DNA of 64,000 nucleotides, taken from NCBI RefSeq assembly GCF_019891175.1, contig NZ_CP072600.1:5518001-5582000 (forward strand), given 5' to 3'. Under the pieces are notes generated by a model. The model saw only the letters and a list, made by a program, of their open reading frames with translations, ran no database searches and was not told the origin of the DNA. Origin of the DNA: Leptothermofonsia sichuanensis E412 (GTDB taxonomy: Bacteria > Cyanobacteriota > Cyanobacteriia > Leptolyngbyales > Leptolyngbyaceae). Position numbers and translations under genes: made by a program. Below are positions 9,213 through 19,166 of this stretch, piece by piece (the first letter of the stretch is position 1; each line of letters opens with the position of its first letter).

Positions 9213-10625
9213 ATGTCCAACAACCTGCTGACTGTCGCTTACATTGCAGCGAGTGTCCTGTTTATCCTCAGCCTGGGAGGACTCTCTAACCAGGAAACTG
9301 CCCGGCGTGGCAACGTGTTTGGCATCGTTGGGATGTTGATTGCATTTATTGCTACAGCCATCGGTGGGGTATCTGCCTACGGCTTGCTGGCAGGGGTGAT
9401 CTTGCCGGGGGCGATCATTGGGGCGATTGTTGCCTCACGGGTGGCAATGACCTCCATGCCAGAACTGGTTGCCATTTTGCATAGTTTTGTGGGTCTGGCA
9501 GCAGTACTGGTGGGGATTGCCAACTATTTGAGTCCCGATACATCCCTGACCGGAGCAGAGGTCGCTATTCACGAAATTGAGATTTATGTGGGGGTATTTA
9601 TTGGTGCCGTCACATTTACCGGCTCCATCATTGCCTTTGGCAAGTTGAGCGGGTTGATCTTTAGCAAACCGCTGACGCTGCCTGCCCGCCATTTCCTGAA
9701 CCTGGCAATGCTGGTTGCCTGTGTCTGGTTAGGCTATGAGTTTATGGGTGGTAGTCTGCTGACCGGACTGCAATCATTGCTGATCATGAGTGCGATCGCC
9801 GGAGTATTGGGAATTCATCTGGTAATGGCGATCGGCGGTGCTGATATGCCAGTGGTGATCTCCATGCTCAACAGTTACTCTGGTTGGGCTGCTGCTGCTG
9901 CTGGCTTCATGCTCTCCAATGATTTGTTGATTATTACAGGTGCCCTGGTTGGTAGCAGCGGTGCCATCCTCAGCTACATCATGTGTAAGGCAATGAATCG
10001 CTCCTTTATCAGCGTGATTATGGGTGGTTTTGGAGCGGGCAGTTCAACTGCAACCACCAGCAATCAGCCCGCCGGGGAAGTGACGCCGATTACGGTCGAA
10101 GAGACCGCAGAATTGCTGCAAAATGCCAGGAGCGTGATCATTGTCCCTGGTTACGGCATGGCCGTTGCCCAGGCCCAATATCCGATCTCAGAAATTACCA
10201 AGCGATTGCGTGATATGGGTGTCCACGTCCGGTTTGGAATACATCCAGTAGCTGGTCGGATGCCTGGTCACATGAATGTGTTGCTGGCAGAGGCAAGTGT
10301 GCCCTATGACATTGTGCTGGAGATGGAAGAGATTAACCAAGACTTTCCGGAAACCGATGTAGCGCTGGTAGTGGGAGCCAACGATACGGTGAACTCCAGC
10401 GCCCTGGAAGACCCCAACAGCCCGATCGCCGGTATGCCTGTGCTGGAAGTATGGAAAGCGAAGACTGCCATCATCATGAAACGCAGCATGGCAAGTGGCT
10501 ATGCCGGGGTAGACAATCCAGTCTTCTATAAAGAGAACACCCGCATGTTGTTTGGGGATGCCCGCAAGAATGTCGATGCCATTTTGGGTGCCCTCAGCAT
10601 GAAAGAACTGACCACTTCCCGTTAG
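9213..10625 (+). CDS. pntB: NAD(P) transhydrogenase subunit beta
   Basis: A 470-residue PntB. The N-terminal two thirds is a polytopic membrane domain of about eight to nine helices forming the proton channel (domain II). The C-terminal part (about 290-465) is the NADP(H)-binding domain III, with [39 protein letters not shown] and [10 protein letters not shown], all conserved in the family. It partners with pntA immediately upstream and has normal length. Confidence 0.97.
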   Translation: MSNNLLTVAYIAASVLFILSLGGLSNQETARRGNVFGIVGMLIAFIATAIGGVSAYGLLAGVILPGAIIGAIVASRVAMTSMPELVAILHSFVGLAAVLVGIANYLSPDTSLTGAEVAIHEIEIYVGVFIGAVTFTGSIIAFGKLSGLIFSKPLTLPARHFLNLAMLVACVWLGYEFMGGSLLTGLQSLLIMSAIAGVLGIHLVMAIGGADMPVVISMLNSYSGWAAAAAGFMLSNDLLIITGALVGSSGAILSYIMCKAMNRSFISVIMGGFGAGSSTATTSNQPAGEVTPITVEETAELLQNARSVIIVPGYGMAVAQAQYPISEITKRLRDMGVHVRFGIHPVAGRMPGHMNVLLAEASVPYDIVLEMEEINQDFPETDVALVVGANDTVNSSALEDPNSPIAGMPVLEVWKAKTAIIMKRSMASGYAGVDNPVFYKENTRMLFGDARKNVDAILGALSMKELTTSR

Positions 10626-10784
10626 GATTACCGGAGGGGTGAGAACAGGGTATTGAGAACAGGGTATTGGGGACAGCATACCGGGTATCGGGATCCCTCC
10701 TTATCCTCTAACAACCAACAACTAACAGCTAACAACTCCTCACTCCTCCCTCCTTTGTTCTTTTCTACCTGTGGGGACTCGATT

Positions 10785-11594
10785 TTGAGCGGAAAAATTG
10801 TCACTTTTCCATTGCTTTCTGCACTGGCTGTTTGTTGTGCAGTCCAGCATAGTCAGGTTGCGGCTGCCCAGACCAATTTCTGTGAAAGTCTGCCTGCTAA
10901 CGCAGCCATCGTCCAGAGTTGTATGGCGTTAATGGGGCAGCGATCGCTCACTGTGGTTGGGCAGGGACAGGTCACGGCTCCTGCTGATACTGCCCGGATG
11001 GAATTTCGCTTTGCCAGCCGGGAGCAGCCCGGTATGGGGATCGATGCCGCCGGGCTGTCTGTTCAAACCGCGAGGCAGTTTACGGAAGATGCCTTGCAAC
11101 CAGCCGTGACAGCTCTAAGAGCCGCCGGGATTCCTGCTGGCAATATCACCATTCAGACGGGTTCAATTCAGAATCCAGTGCTGATTGTCAGTGTGGATAA
11201 ACCAACCCAGGAACGATTGCAACAAGTCGCGTTAACCATTAATCAGGCGCTCCAATCCAGCCGGTCCGTTTTTCTGCAAAGCATCGGGGCTGGTTACTCT
11301 GTCAACAACTGTGAACCGCTCCTGCGCTCTGCCCGGCGCATTGCCCTGCAAGATGCTCAGAACCAGATTAAAACTCTGGCTCAGGATGTTGGAGTTGACC
11401 TGGGAAAATTGCATTCGGTCACGGTTTTGCCATTAATCGGCTCGTCCGCCTCCCTGGGATGCGGTACGAGAGTAGGGGTGCCTGTTTCCCCCTTCTCGTT
11501 TTCCAGCCATGAAACCACTCCTCCCTACAATCCCGCCGATAAACCGGAAGTGCGGGTGAGAAGTCAGGTCAGTGTTACTTACACCATTCAATAG
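10785..11594 (+). CDS. Exported SIMPL-domain (DUF541) protein
   Basis: About 269 residues with a signal-peptide-like start (VTFPLLSALAVCCAVQHSQVAAAQ). The body is SIMPL-like: SLTVVGQGQVTAPADTARMEFRF near the start and EVRVRSQVSVTYTIQ at the end are family hallmarks. SIMPL proteins are periplasmic or cell-surface oligomers of uncertain role. No ATG gives a sensible N-terminus. I chose TTG 10785 just before the signal peptide; the frame is open back to about 10653. The stop overlaps the convergent kinase gene by seven bases. Confidence 0.75.
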   Translation: MSGKIVTFPLLSALAVCCAVQHSQVAAAQTNFCESLPANAAIVQSCMALMGQRSLTVVGQGQVTAPADTARMEFRFASREQPGMGIDAAGLSVQTARQFTEDALQPAVTALRAAGIPAGNITIQTGSIQNPVLIVSVDKPTQERLQQVALTINQALQSSRSVFLQSIGAGYSVNNCEPLLRSARRIALQDAQNQIKTLAQDVGVDLGKLHSVTVLPLIGSSASLGCGTRVGVPVSPFSFSSHETTPPYNPADKPEVRVRSQVSVTYTIQ

Positions 11595-13462
11595 CCTAAT
11601 TCTTCCCGTGCCTGTCGGCGAAGGGCACTGGCACCAGGGGCATTCGGTTGAATTTGCAGCGCCTTATCTAAAGAGGCAACGGCCTGGTCAAACCGTCCCA
11701 GGTTCCATAGGGCTGAACCCCGAATACTCCAGGCTTCAGCCAGGTTGCGGTTGAGGGCGATCGCCTGATCCAGGGCATCGATGGCTTCTGCTGATCGCCC
11801 CACTTCCTGTAAGGAACTTCCCCGTGATAACCAGGCATCCGTAAAGTCCGGTTTTAGAATCGTAGCTTCTTCAAACAGCCGCAGTGCTTCCAGAATGCGG
11901 TCCTGCTGTCTGAGCACCTTGCCTTTGCTCCAAAGCGCTTCAGCGTAGTCTGGATTGAGAGCCAGAGCATCGTTGCAGGCAACCATCGCCTGATCGGGGC
12001 GCTTCAGTCCGTTCAGGCTTTCACAGCGTCCCCAATGGGCCTGAGCGTCATTGGACTTGAGCTTGATTAACTGATCATAGCGGTCTAATGCCTGTTGATA
12101 CTGGCGTTGCTTGCGTAAACGATCGGCTTCGGCTTTCAGATTAGCAACCCTTTGAGCAAGGGACCGTGGGGTTGGTTTGGGAGAGGCAGGAATCTGAGGC
12201 GGGGTTACAGATTGAATGGATGTTCCGGGCGAAGATGGCGGAGTACTGGTCGGAGTTTGATGGGAATTGAGCCTGACCAGTACCAGCGATAGGGCTGTAC
12301 TGGCGATCGCAACTCCAGCACCCAGCATTGACCATTGTTTGACAGACTTTCTCTGCCACCTCTTCCATAGATGGGACCTCATCTCAACCCATCGTTGGTG
12401 CCAATCCTGGGGTTGCTTCACAGAACTCGTGGTAGGAAGAGTTTCCCCATACATCAAGGTTTCTTCCTGATGGAATGTGGGCACCAGACCACTGCTGGCA
12501 TAGGTGGAGCCAGAATCTTTCTGAGTGGAGTCGGTTTCAGAATCCGTTGTTCCAACCTCCTCCATCGAAGCAGGATCTACCTTTGATGCTTGCAAGACTT
12601 CAAGCAACCTGGGTGGCAGTTTTTGTAAGCTCTCTAGTGCCTCTACTGCGGTTGGGTAACGGTCTCGAAAGTCGTAGAGAATCATGCGATCAAGCACTTC
12701 CGCAAATTCAGGGCTGACATCCGGTGCATGGATGCGCCAGTCCAACTCCCCTGTCACAGCATTTTCATCCAGCCGTTTTGGACGTACCCCTGTAAGTGCC
12801 TGTATTCCCACCATGCCAACCGCATAGACATCACTGCAAAAGCGGGGTCTGCCAGCTAACTGTTCATTGGAAATATAACCCTGGGTTCCCACAGAAATGG
12901 TTGACTCTGCAATCTCTGAATCGGGATCCCCAATTGGAATAGTGACCTGCTTAACGGCACCAAAGTCAATCAGTACCAGTTTGCCGTCGCGATGACGGCG
13001 AATCAGATTAGCAGGCTTGATGTCCCGGTGAATCACGTTTTGCTGATGGACAAATGCCAGAATCTCCAGAATGTCATGCAATAAAGCAATCACTTTGCCT
13101 TCTGGCCATTTTTTTCCTTTGATAACTTTCCAGGTCAGGGGTTCTCCTTCAATAAACTCTTGAACCAGGTAAAATTCCTGGTTTTCCTCAAAGTGGGCAT
13201 AGAGTGTAGGAATCTGGTCATGTTTTCCTAACTGATAAAGAACTCTGGCCTCTGTATCAAACAGCCGTCTTGCTGTTTTCAAATGCCTGGGGTCATTTGT
13301 CTTGGCAAGCAATCGTTTCACGACGCAACGGGGGAAACCAGGCAGATGTAAATCTTGCGCCAGAAAGGATTGCCCAAACCCACCCATGCCAAGCTGGTTA
13401 ATGAGTTTGTAACGTTTACCTATGATTGGGGCAGGATTGTCCTGTTCAAATCGGGGGTGCAT
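11588..13462 (-). CDS. Serine/threonine protein kinase with C-terminal TPR repeats
   Basis: A 624-residue Hanks-type kinase. The glycine loop is LGMGGFGQSF, the catalytic loop VIHRDIKPANL, and the magnesium-binding DFG is in LVLIDFGAVKQV (kinase domain about 12-285). A Ser/Thr-rich segment leads to one transmembrane helix (MLGAGVAIASTALSLVLV, about 382-400), a Pro-rich stretch, and at least four TPR units (about 455-615, e.g. AEALWSKGKVL, AEAWSIRGSALWNLGRFDQAV). This places the TPRs on the far side of the membrane. The start is ATG 13462; a GTG at 13477 is also in frame. It is convergent with the SIMPL gene. Confidence 0.93.
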   Translation of the reverse strand: MHPRFEQDNPAPIIGKRYKLINQLGMGGFGQSFLAQDLHLPGFPRCVVKRLLAKTNDPRHLKTARRLFDTEARVLYQLGKHDQIPTLYAHFEENQEFYLVQEFIEGEPLTWKVIKGKKWPEGKVIALLHDILEILAFVHQQNVIHRDIKPANLIRRHRDGKLVLIDFGAVKQVTIPIGDPDSEIAESTISVGTQGYISNEQLAGRPRFCSDVYAVGMVGIQALTGVRPKRLDENAVTGELDWRIHAPDVSPEFAEVLDRMILYDFRDRYPTAVEALESLQKLPPRLLEVLQASKVDPASMEEVGTTDSETDSTQKDSGSTYASSGLVPTFHQEETLMYGETLPTTSSVKQPQDWHQRWVEMRSHLWKRWQRKSVKQWSMLGAGVAIASTALSLVLVRLNSHQTPTSTPPSSPGTSIQSVTPPQIPASPKPTPRSLAQRVANLKAEADRLRKQRQYQQALDRYDQLIKLKSNDAQAHWGRCESLNGLKRPDQAMVACNDALALNPDYAEALWSKGKVLRQQDRILEALRLFEEATILKPDFTDAWLSRGSSLQEVGRSAEAIDALDQAIALNRNLAEAWSIRGSALWNLGRFDQAVASLDKALQIQPNAPGASALRRQAREELGY

Positions 13463-13765
13463 GGTTTCGTGACCCACTTCAGACTCATCAACATAACACT
13501 GGCAGCACCCTGTCTGAATACCATTATTGACTCAAGAGATAAACAGGGAAGCCGGGTACTCAGGCGATTTCTACAAAAGAAAATACCAACCCTGTCCGGC
13601 ATGGGTTACGCTACGCTTTAGCGCGGCCACGCCAAAGGCTTTACCCATCCTAGTACTTTATAAACAAAAGGGAGTGACTCTGGACGCCTTGTCAGGCTAA
13701 ACATTCAGGCGCAACCTTTCTGCTCTCTTGCCTTCCTGACATCCTCTTCTGCCTCTCCTGCCGCC
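13463..13765. other. Divergent intergenic region, nothing recognised
   Basis: About 300 bp between the divergent kinase and permease genes. Both promoters should lie here. A GC-rich patch around 13600-13650 (ggcatgggttacgctacgctttagcgcggccacgcc) has some dyad character, but no ORF or known element is seen. Confidence 0.35.
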
Positions 13766-14827
13766 ATGCTATTTCCCAATCTGCAATCCAAACTTCAAAC
13801 CCTGAAATCGCTTCATTCCTTATCGTTCATCCTGTATCCCGTCATCGGTGCTCTCCTGGCCCTGGCGATCGGCGGATTGCTGATCTGGTTTACCGGGAAA
13901 GATCCGCTCCAGGCTTACCAGGTCATGGTTTCAGGGGCATTTGGAGGAAGTCGCCAGGTCACTGAAACCATTCTCAAAGCCACCCCGCTGCTGATCATTG
14001 GCCTGGGCTTAACAGTTGCCTTTCGATCGCGGGTCTGGAACATTGGGGCAGAAGGACAGTACTATTGGGGGGCGCTCTGTGGTAGCGTCATTGCTCTGGC
14101 ACTGCCAGACCTGTCTCCCTGGTTGTTGATTCCAGCTATGCTGGCGGGTGGAATCCTGGGAGGCGCTCTCTGGAGTGGGCTGGCAGGGTTCCTGCATCTT
14201 CAGCGGGGCATCAATTTGATTATCGTTACCCTGATGCTGAACTACATCGCCATTTTGCTGGTGCAGTTTGCTGTTCGGGTGCCCCTCCGCGACCCCGACG
14301 GTTTTTTACCCGAATCCGCCCAATTCAGCGATTTTGCTCAAATCCCCCGTCTGTTTGGCACTCGTTTGCACGCGGGGGTGCTACTGGCACTGGTTCTGGT
14401 TGGGATAATTTATATCCTGTTATGGCGCACTCCCCTCGGTTTTCAACTCAGAGCCGTCGGTTCCCGTGCCAGTGTTGCCCGCTATGCTGGCATAAACGTG
14501 AATCGCAGTATCCTGATTGCCTTAATGATGAGCGGTGGGCTGGCAGGTCTGGCTGGAATTATTGAGGTCAGCTATTCCTTTACCCGCTTGAAAGGTAATA
14601 TCTCAGCGGGCTATGGCTTCACCGCCATCCTGGTGGCATTGTTGGGGCAGCTCCGTCCTGTCGGTGTCCTGATTGCGGCGTTGCTGTTTTCTGCCCTTAC
14701 GATTGGGGCTGAATCGCTGGAAATCACGCTCCAAATCCCGGTAGCTGTTGCTCAGGTCATTCAGGCACTGGTTGTGTTGTTCGTTCTGGCGGGCGACGCC
14801 CTGGCGCGCCAAACTGAGTCAGGTTAG
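13766..14827 (+). CDS. ABC transporter permease, BMP-type nucleoside/sugar system (first subunit)
   Basis: A 353-residue membrane protein of the BPD_transp_2 family with about eight to ten predicted helices. The segment GLGLTVAFRSRVWNIGAEGQYYWGA (about 84-108) is typical of the YufP/NupP-type permeases that work with a double ATPase such as the one at 1983-3491. The second permease starts 10 bp downstream, so the two form one transcription unit. Importing nucleosides is a family-based inference. Confidence 0.9.
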   Translation: MLFPNLQSKLQTLKSLHSLSFILYPVIGALLALAIGGLLIWFTGKDPLQAYQVMVSGAFGGSRQVTETILKATPLLIIGLGLTVAFRSRVWNIGAEGQYYWGALCGSVIALALPDLSPWLLIPAMLAGGILGGALWSGLAGFLHLQRGINLIIVTLMLNYIAILLVQFAVRVPLRDPDGFLPESAQFSDFAQIPRLFGTRLHAGVLLALVLVGIIYILLWRTPLGFQLRAVGSRASVARYAGINVNRSILIALMMSGGLAGLAGIIEVSYSFTRLKGNISAGYGFTAILVALLGQLRPVGVLIAALLFSALTIGAESLEITLQIPVAVAQVIQALVVLFVLAGDALARQTESG

Positions 14828-14837
14828 GATAATCCCC

Positions 14838-15806
14838 ATGCCGTGGGACCAGATTCTAAGTTGGACATTTCTGATTGCGCTGCTGGCTGCCGGAATTCGC
14901 CTGGCAGTGCCTGTATTGCTGGCAATCCTGGGCGAAATCATTACTGAGCGGGCGGGGATCCTCAACCTGGGATTGGAAGGAATCATGCTGGTGGGAGGGC
15001 TGGCAGGTTTTGCCGTTGCCTATGGCATTGAATCTGCGACAAACCTGCGATTAGCGGCTGCCTGGCTGGGGTTGGTCGCCGGGGCGATCGCCGGAGCACT
15101 GATGGGGCTGATGATGGCAGTGCTGACAGTCAGTTTCAAAGCGGATCAGGTAGTTGCTGGTGTCACGCTGGTGCTATTTGGTCAGGGGTTAACCAATTAC
15201 CTTTACCGCCAGCAGTTTGGTTTAACAACGGCACGGGTGACCGGATTGCCGGATCAGCCATTGCCCTGGCTTGCCCAAATCCCAGTCCTGGGCGAGGTGT
15301 TGTTCACTCACAATCCGATGGTTTACATCAGCGTGTTGCTGGTGCCCCTCTGCTGGTTTTTCCTATTTCGCACCACCTGGGGGCTGCAAATCCGGGCAGT
15401 TGGAGAAAATCCGGCAGCGGCTGATACGTCGGGGATTAATGTGACCACCACCCGCTATATCGCCATCTTATTGGGTGCGGCGTTAGCGGGTTTAGGAGGG
15501 GCCGTATTGACAGTTGTGCAACTTCATCTGTTTCGGGAAGGGGTCACCGCAGGACGGGGGTGGATCGCTGTAGCACTTGTTTTCTTTTCCCGCTGGTATC
15601 CTGTCCGCGCACTGTGGGGGGCATTGCTGTTTGGTGTTGCCGATGCGCTACAGTATCGGATTCAGGCACTGGGGACCAGAGAGATTCCCTATGAATTCCT
15701 GCTGATGTTGCCCTACCTGCTGACTCTGCTGGTGTTGCTCCGCAAGAGTAAGGGAGGAGAAGCCCCAGCCGCCCTGGGAACACCTTACTTTAAGGGCAGA
15801 CGGTAG
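14838..15806 (+). CDS. ABC transporter permease, BMP-type nucleoside/sugar system (second subunit)
   Basis: A 322-residue polytopic permease with the segment ILGEIITERAGILNLGLEGIMLVGG near the N-terminus, typical of YufQ/NupQ-like subunits. The start is ATG 14838, ten bases after the first permease stop and preceded by AGGTTAGGA. The frame is open further upstream inside the first permease gene, but that extension is not membrane-like. It pairs with the 13766 permease to form the channel; the ATPase is encoded elsewhere. Confidence 0.9.
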   Translation: MPWDQILSWTFLIALLAAGIRLAVPVLLAILGEIITERAGILNLGLEGIMLVGGLAGFAVAYGIESATNLRLAAAWLGLVAGAIAGALMGLMMAVLTVSFKADQVVAGVTLVLFGQGLTNYLYRQQFGLTTARVTGLPDQPLPWLAQIPVLGEVLFTHNPMVYISVLLVPLCWFFLFRTTWGLQIRAVGENPAAADTSGINVTTTRYIAILLGAALAGLGGAVLTVVQLHLFREGVTAGRGWIAVALVFFSRWYPVRALWGALLFGVADALQYRIQALGTREIPYEFLLMLPYLLTLLVLLRKSKGGEAPAALGTPYFKGRR

Positions 15807-15911
15807 TGGTTTGTCAAGAATTATTTTGGGGGTTTTTAGTGGGTTGAAAATCCCTAAAATAATAACCTCTTCCGGATCCCAGACTCACCACTACAAAGTT
15901 GACAAACCAGT
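15806..15911. repeat. Imperfect palindromic element, MITE-like
   Basis: A foldback of about 105 bp directly after the permease stop. The outer arms are agtggtttgtcaa (15807-15819) and ttgacaaaccagt (about 15898-15910). Inner arms ttattttgggggttttt and aaaatccctaaaataa also pair. It is either a small non-autonomous transposon remnant or a structured transcript end. The rest of the intergenic DNA to 16080 holds no gene. Confidence 0.5.
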
Positions 15912-16080
15912 AGTCACCAGTTGCCCCTGTGCCCCCTTGTTTGGGCGATGCCTTCATCCAGAAGCTGCTGTAAGCTGGTATCTTTATCTGTTCACGATAT
16001 CTGTTCACGATCTCCCGGATAAGTTCTCTCGCAGGGGAAAATATTTCAAGTCCCCTTCACTCTCTTTCTGGTAACCAGCT

Positions 16081-18009
16081 ATGTGGGCATCGCTGCGTAA
16101 ACAGCTCTGGAAATCCCGGACAGTCTGGATTACAGCTCCCAGTGCCGCAGGAATTGTCATCTTGCTGCGACTCTTGGGCTGGTTACAACCGTTTGAATGG
16201 ATGGCGCTTGATCGGGCATTCCTGCTCCGTCCAGTAGAACCGCCTGATTCTCGCATTGTAATTGTTAGCATTGACGACCAGGACATTAAAAAACTGGGGC
16301 ACTGGCCCCTGAAAGATGCTGAACTGGCAAAACTCCTAGAGCGGGTGAAACAACAGAAACCACGGGCAATCGGCCTGGACCTGTATCGGGATCTCCCTGT
16401 CGAGCCAGGACATCAGAACCTGGTCGAGATTTTCAAGACCACCCCCAACCTGATTGGAATCGAGAAAAAGGGAGGGGCGAAAGATATTCCCGTTGCCCCC
16501 CCGGAAGCCCTGGCAAAGTTGGGACAGGTGGCTTCCAATGATATTCTCCAAGATGGGGATAACCGGATTCGGCGCGGGTTTCTTTATTGGACTGATAATG
16601 AAACTGAAGAGTACCTGGAAAGCCTGGGTTTGAGGCTGGCGCTGATTTATCTGGAAGTCGAAGGAATCACCCCTCAAGCTGCCGCTACCAATCAGAACTA
16701 TTTACAGCTGGGCCAGGGTATTTTCCCAATCTTTGAGAAAAATGATGGCAGTTACATCCGGGCAGATGCAGCTGGCTATCAAATTTTGCTCAACTATCGG
16801 GGAAGAGCAGGCACCATGCAAAGGGTTTCTTTCACCGATTTGTTGCAGGGAAAAATTGCCCCCGACCTGCTGCGCGATCGCATCGTTTTGATTGGTTCGA
16901 CCGCTGAAAGTCTGAAAGACTTTTTTCTGACCCCTTTCAGCAGCACTTCCCTTACTTCACCCGAAGTCATGTCCGGGGTCGAGATCCAGGCAAACCTTGC
17001 CAGTCAAATTGTGAGTGCTGCCCTGGATGGACGCCAGAATATCCAGGTCTGGTCGGATTGGCTCGAACATGGGTGGATTGTGATCTGGTCCTTTGTTGGG
17101 TCCATGCTTGGCTGGCTGGTGCGCTCGCCCCGCCTGGCGCTGGCCAGTATCGTTGCCCTGGAAGGCAGTCTGATGGTGGGCTGTTATCTGCTGTTTCTGG
17201 CTGGCTGGTGGGTGCCGGTGGTTCCTCCCATGCTGACGCTGGCTGGTTCGGCGATCGTCCTCACTGGCTACGCCGCCTACCAGGAGCGAGAAGATCGTCA
17301 GATGGTGATGAACCTGTTTGGGCGTCACGTAAACCCCGAAGTTGCGGAAGCCATCTGGCGAGATCGGGACCAGATCCTCAAACAGGGTCGTCTGCCCGGG
17401 CAAAAAATGACTGCCACCGTGCTCTTCACCGATCTTAAAGACTTCAGTGGGATTACCGAACGAATTGATCCGGAAACCCTGATGGATTGGTTGAACGAAT
17501 ACATGGCCGCCATGAGTGACCTGGTGCTCGACTACGGTGGCATTGTGGATAAGTTTATCGGTGACTCGATCATGGCCGTGTTCGGGGTTCTTCTCTCCCA
17601 AGACACCCCCACCGCGATCGCTGAAGATGCCCGCAAAGCCGTGCGATGTGCGATCGCAATGGCTACAACACTGGATACCCTGAACCTCAAGTGGCAACGC
17701 CAGGGGCTACCTACTACCAGTATGCGAGTCGGTATTTCTACGGGGATGGTGATCACAGGCACCGTCGGCAGTCGGCAGCGGCTTGACTACACGACAATTG
17801 GGGATAGTGTCAATGTTGCAGCCCGTCTGGAAAGCTATGATAAGACTCTATCCGGCGGAGTTTGTCGCATCCTGATCAGTGAAACAACCTATCAACTTCT
17901 GAATGATGAATTTCTGACCAGGTTGATTGGAACAGTACAACTGCGAGGGCGTGAACGCCCGACAAAAATTTATCAAGTCTTGACAGAAACACGGAGAATG
18001 GATGATTAG
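16081..18009 (+). CDS. CHASE2 sensor adenylate/guanylate cyclase
   Basis: A 642-residue class III nucleotide cyclase. An N-terminal membrane helix (about 22-40) precedes an extracytoplasmic CHASE2 domain (about 45-320). Two or three helices follow (about 335-400) and a C-terminal cyclase domain (about 440-630). The metal-binding Asp residues are in VLFTDLKDFSG and GDSIMAVFG, and YTTIGDSVNVAARLES carries the transition-state Asn/Arg region. The intact motifs suggest an active enzyme making cAMP or cGMP in response to a periplasmic signal. The DUF928 gene follows in the same direction, a pairing I recall from other cyanobacteria. Confidence 0.93.
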   Translation: MWASLRKQLWKSRTVWITAPSAAGIVILLRLLGWLQPFEWMALDRAFLLRPVEPPDSRIVIVSIDDQDIKKLGHWPLKDAELAKLLERVKQQKPRAIGLDLYRDLPVEPGHQNLVEIFKTTPNLIGIEKKGGAKDIPVAPPEALAKLGQVASNDILQDGDNRIRRGFLYWTDNETEEYLESLGLRLALIYLEVEGITPQAAATNQNYLQLGQGIFPIFEKNDGSYIRADAAGYQILLNYRGRAGTMQRVSFTDLLQGKIAPDLLRDRIVLIGSTAESLKDFFLTPFSSTSLTSPEVMSGVEIQANLASQIVSAALDGRQNIQVWSDWLEHGWIVIWSFVGSMLGWLVRSPRLALASIVALEGSLMVGCYLLFLAGWWVPVVPPMLTLAGSAIVLTGYAAYQEREDRQMVMNLFGRHVNPEVAEAIWRDRDQILKQGRLPGQKMTATVLFTDLKDFSGITERIDPETLMDWLNEYMAAMSDLVLDYGGIVDKFIGDSIMAVFGVLLSQDTPTAIAEDARKAVRCAIAMATTLDTLNLKWQRQGLPTTSMRVGISTGMVITGTVGSRQRLDYTTIGDSVNVAARLESYDKTLSGGVCRILISETTYQLLNDEFLTRLIGTVQLRGRERPTKIYQVLTETRRMDD

Positions 18010-18164
18010 AATGGGTCTATTAAGGGGAAAAACTTAGATAAAGGGAAAAATTAAGGGAAAAATTGAAAATAAGTGTTTACGATATACTTACGTGTTACTT
18101 ATATTCTCCGTAAAGTTACCGGGTGCAGGCTGCTGGTGAGTTCCCTGATTTCCGTGTTCAAACA

Positions 18165-18235
18165 ACTCGATATTTGAAATTTCGATGTCTGAAATTTCGA
18201 TGTCTGAAATTGATGTCTGAAATTCCGCTCCTGAA
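18165..18235 (+). repeat. Short tandem repeat before the DUF928 gene
   Basis: The unit 'tgaaatttcgatgtc' appears about three to four times with small changes (gatatttgaaatttcgatgtctgaaatttcgatgtctgaaattgatgtctgaaattcc). It sits in the 244-bp gap between the cyclase and DUF928 genes, just ahead of the latter's ribosome-binding region, and could affect its mRNA leader. Confidence 0.7.
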
Positions 18236-18253
18236 AAACTCCAGAGGGACACT

Positions 18254-19015
18254 ATGGCTACCCCCCGCTTCTTAATTACGTCCGCCACGGCTGCCCTGGT
18301 GTTGCAGTCGTTTAGCTTCCTCAATGCAACAGAACCAGCCTCATCCAACCCATTTCCTTTGACCCTGGCAGCACCTGCTTCCGCTGCCCAAACCGTTTAT
18401 ACTCCTCCCTTACGTCCCAAACCAATTTTCCGGACTGACAGCACGGGTTCACGGGGTTGCTTCCAAAAGGACAAACCCGCTCAATTGAGCCTGCTGGTGC
18501 CAGAACGCCACATTGGGCAAACCGTGTCAGCCCGTCCCAGCTTTTTCTGGTATTTAGAAAATGCCAAAGTTGCCAGGTTTGCCCTGGTTGAGTTTGGAGT
18601 GGCAAAGCCCTTGTTTGAGAAAACCCTGCAAGCAGACAAAGCTGGAATTATGCGGGTTGATCTGCCTCAAGATGCCCCGGAATTAGCGGTTGGTAAGGAA
18701 TACCGATGGTCTGTGACGGTTGCCTGTAACCCCAACCGCCCATCCGACTATGTTGCCTTTAATCAATCGTTTGTTGAACGGGTTGCCCCTTCCCCTGGAC
18801 TCTCTCAGCAACTTGCCAGAGCAAAGACCACCCTGGAGCGTGCCCGCGCCTATGCCCAGAATGGATTGTGGTACGATGCCCTAGGTTCTCTCTCCGATGC
18901 CAGCGAGAAAGACCCCTCTGCCCGCAACGAAATGCTTTTCATGCTTGACCAGGTGGGCTTAACCCGGGTTACAGGGTTTGCCCGTAGAAATGATCAGGCA
19001 ATGAAATTCCGCTAA
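18254..19015 (+). CDS. Exported DUF928 family protein
   Basis: A 253-residue protein with an N-terminal hydrophobic export signal (FLITSATAALVLQSFSFLNA). The DUF928 core reads QLSLLVPERHIGQTVSARPSFFWYL, then a C-terminal helical segment (LSQQLARAKTTLERARAYAQNGLWYDAL). Function is not established. It lies downstream of the CHASE2 cyclase on the same strand, so a shared envelope-sensing role is plausible but inferred. ATG 18254 is preceded by cagaggga. Confidence 0.85.
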   Translation: MATPRFLITSATAALVLQSFSFLNATEPASSNPFPLTLAAPASAAQTVYTPPLRPKPIFRTDSTGSRGCFQKDKPAQLSLLVPERHIGQTVSARPSFFWYLENAKVARFALVEFGVAKPLFEKTLQADKAGIMRVDLPQDAPELAVGKEYRWSVTVACNPNRPSDYVAFNQSFVERVAPSPGLSQQLARAKTTLERARAYAQNGLWYDALGSLSDASEKDPSARNEMLFMLDQVGLTRVTGFARRNDQAMKFR

Positions 19016-19166
19016 GGAATGCAGGTTTTGTAACCTGAAGCTTCACTACAGAGGTCCAGAGAACACAGGTCCAGAGAACACAAACTAACCCTTCCGTGCC
19101 CTCAGTGTCTCTGTAGTGGAGTTCTGATTTTTCAGTGTATTGAATCCACAATTCTGACTTGCGGCC

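Noticed and set aside
16957-17697. Minus-strand ORF of 246 codons opposite the cyclase gene
   Set aside because: His/Gly/Pro-rich composition without domains; explained as antisense of the cyclase coding region.
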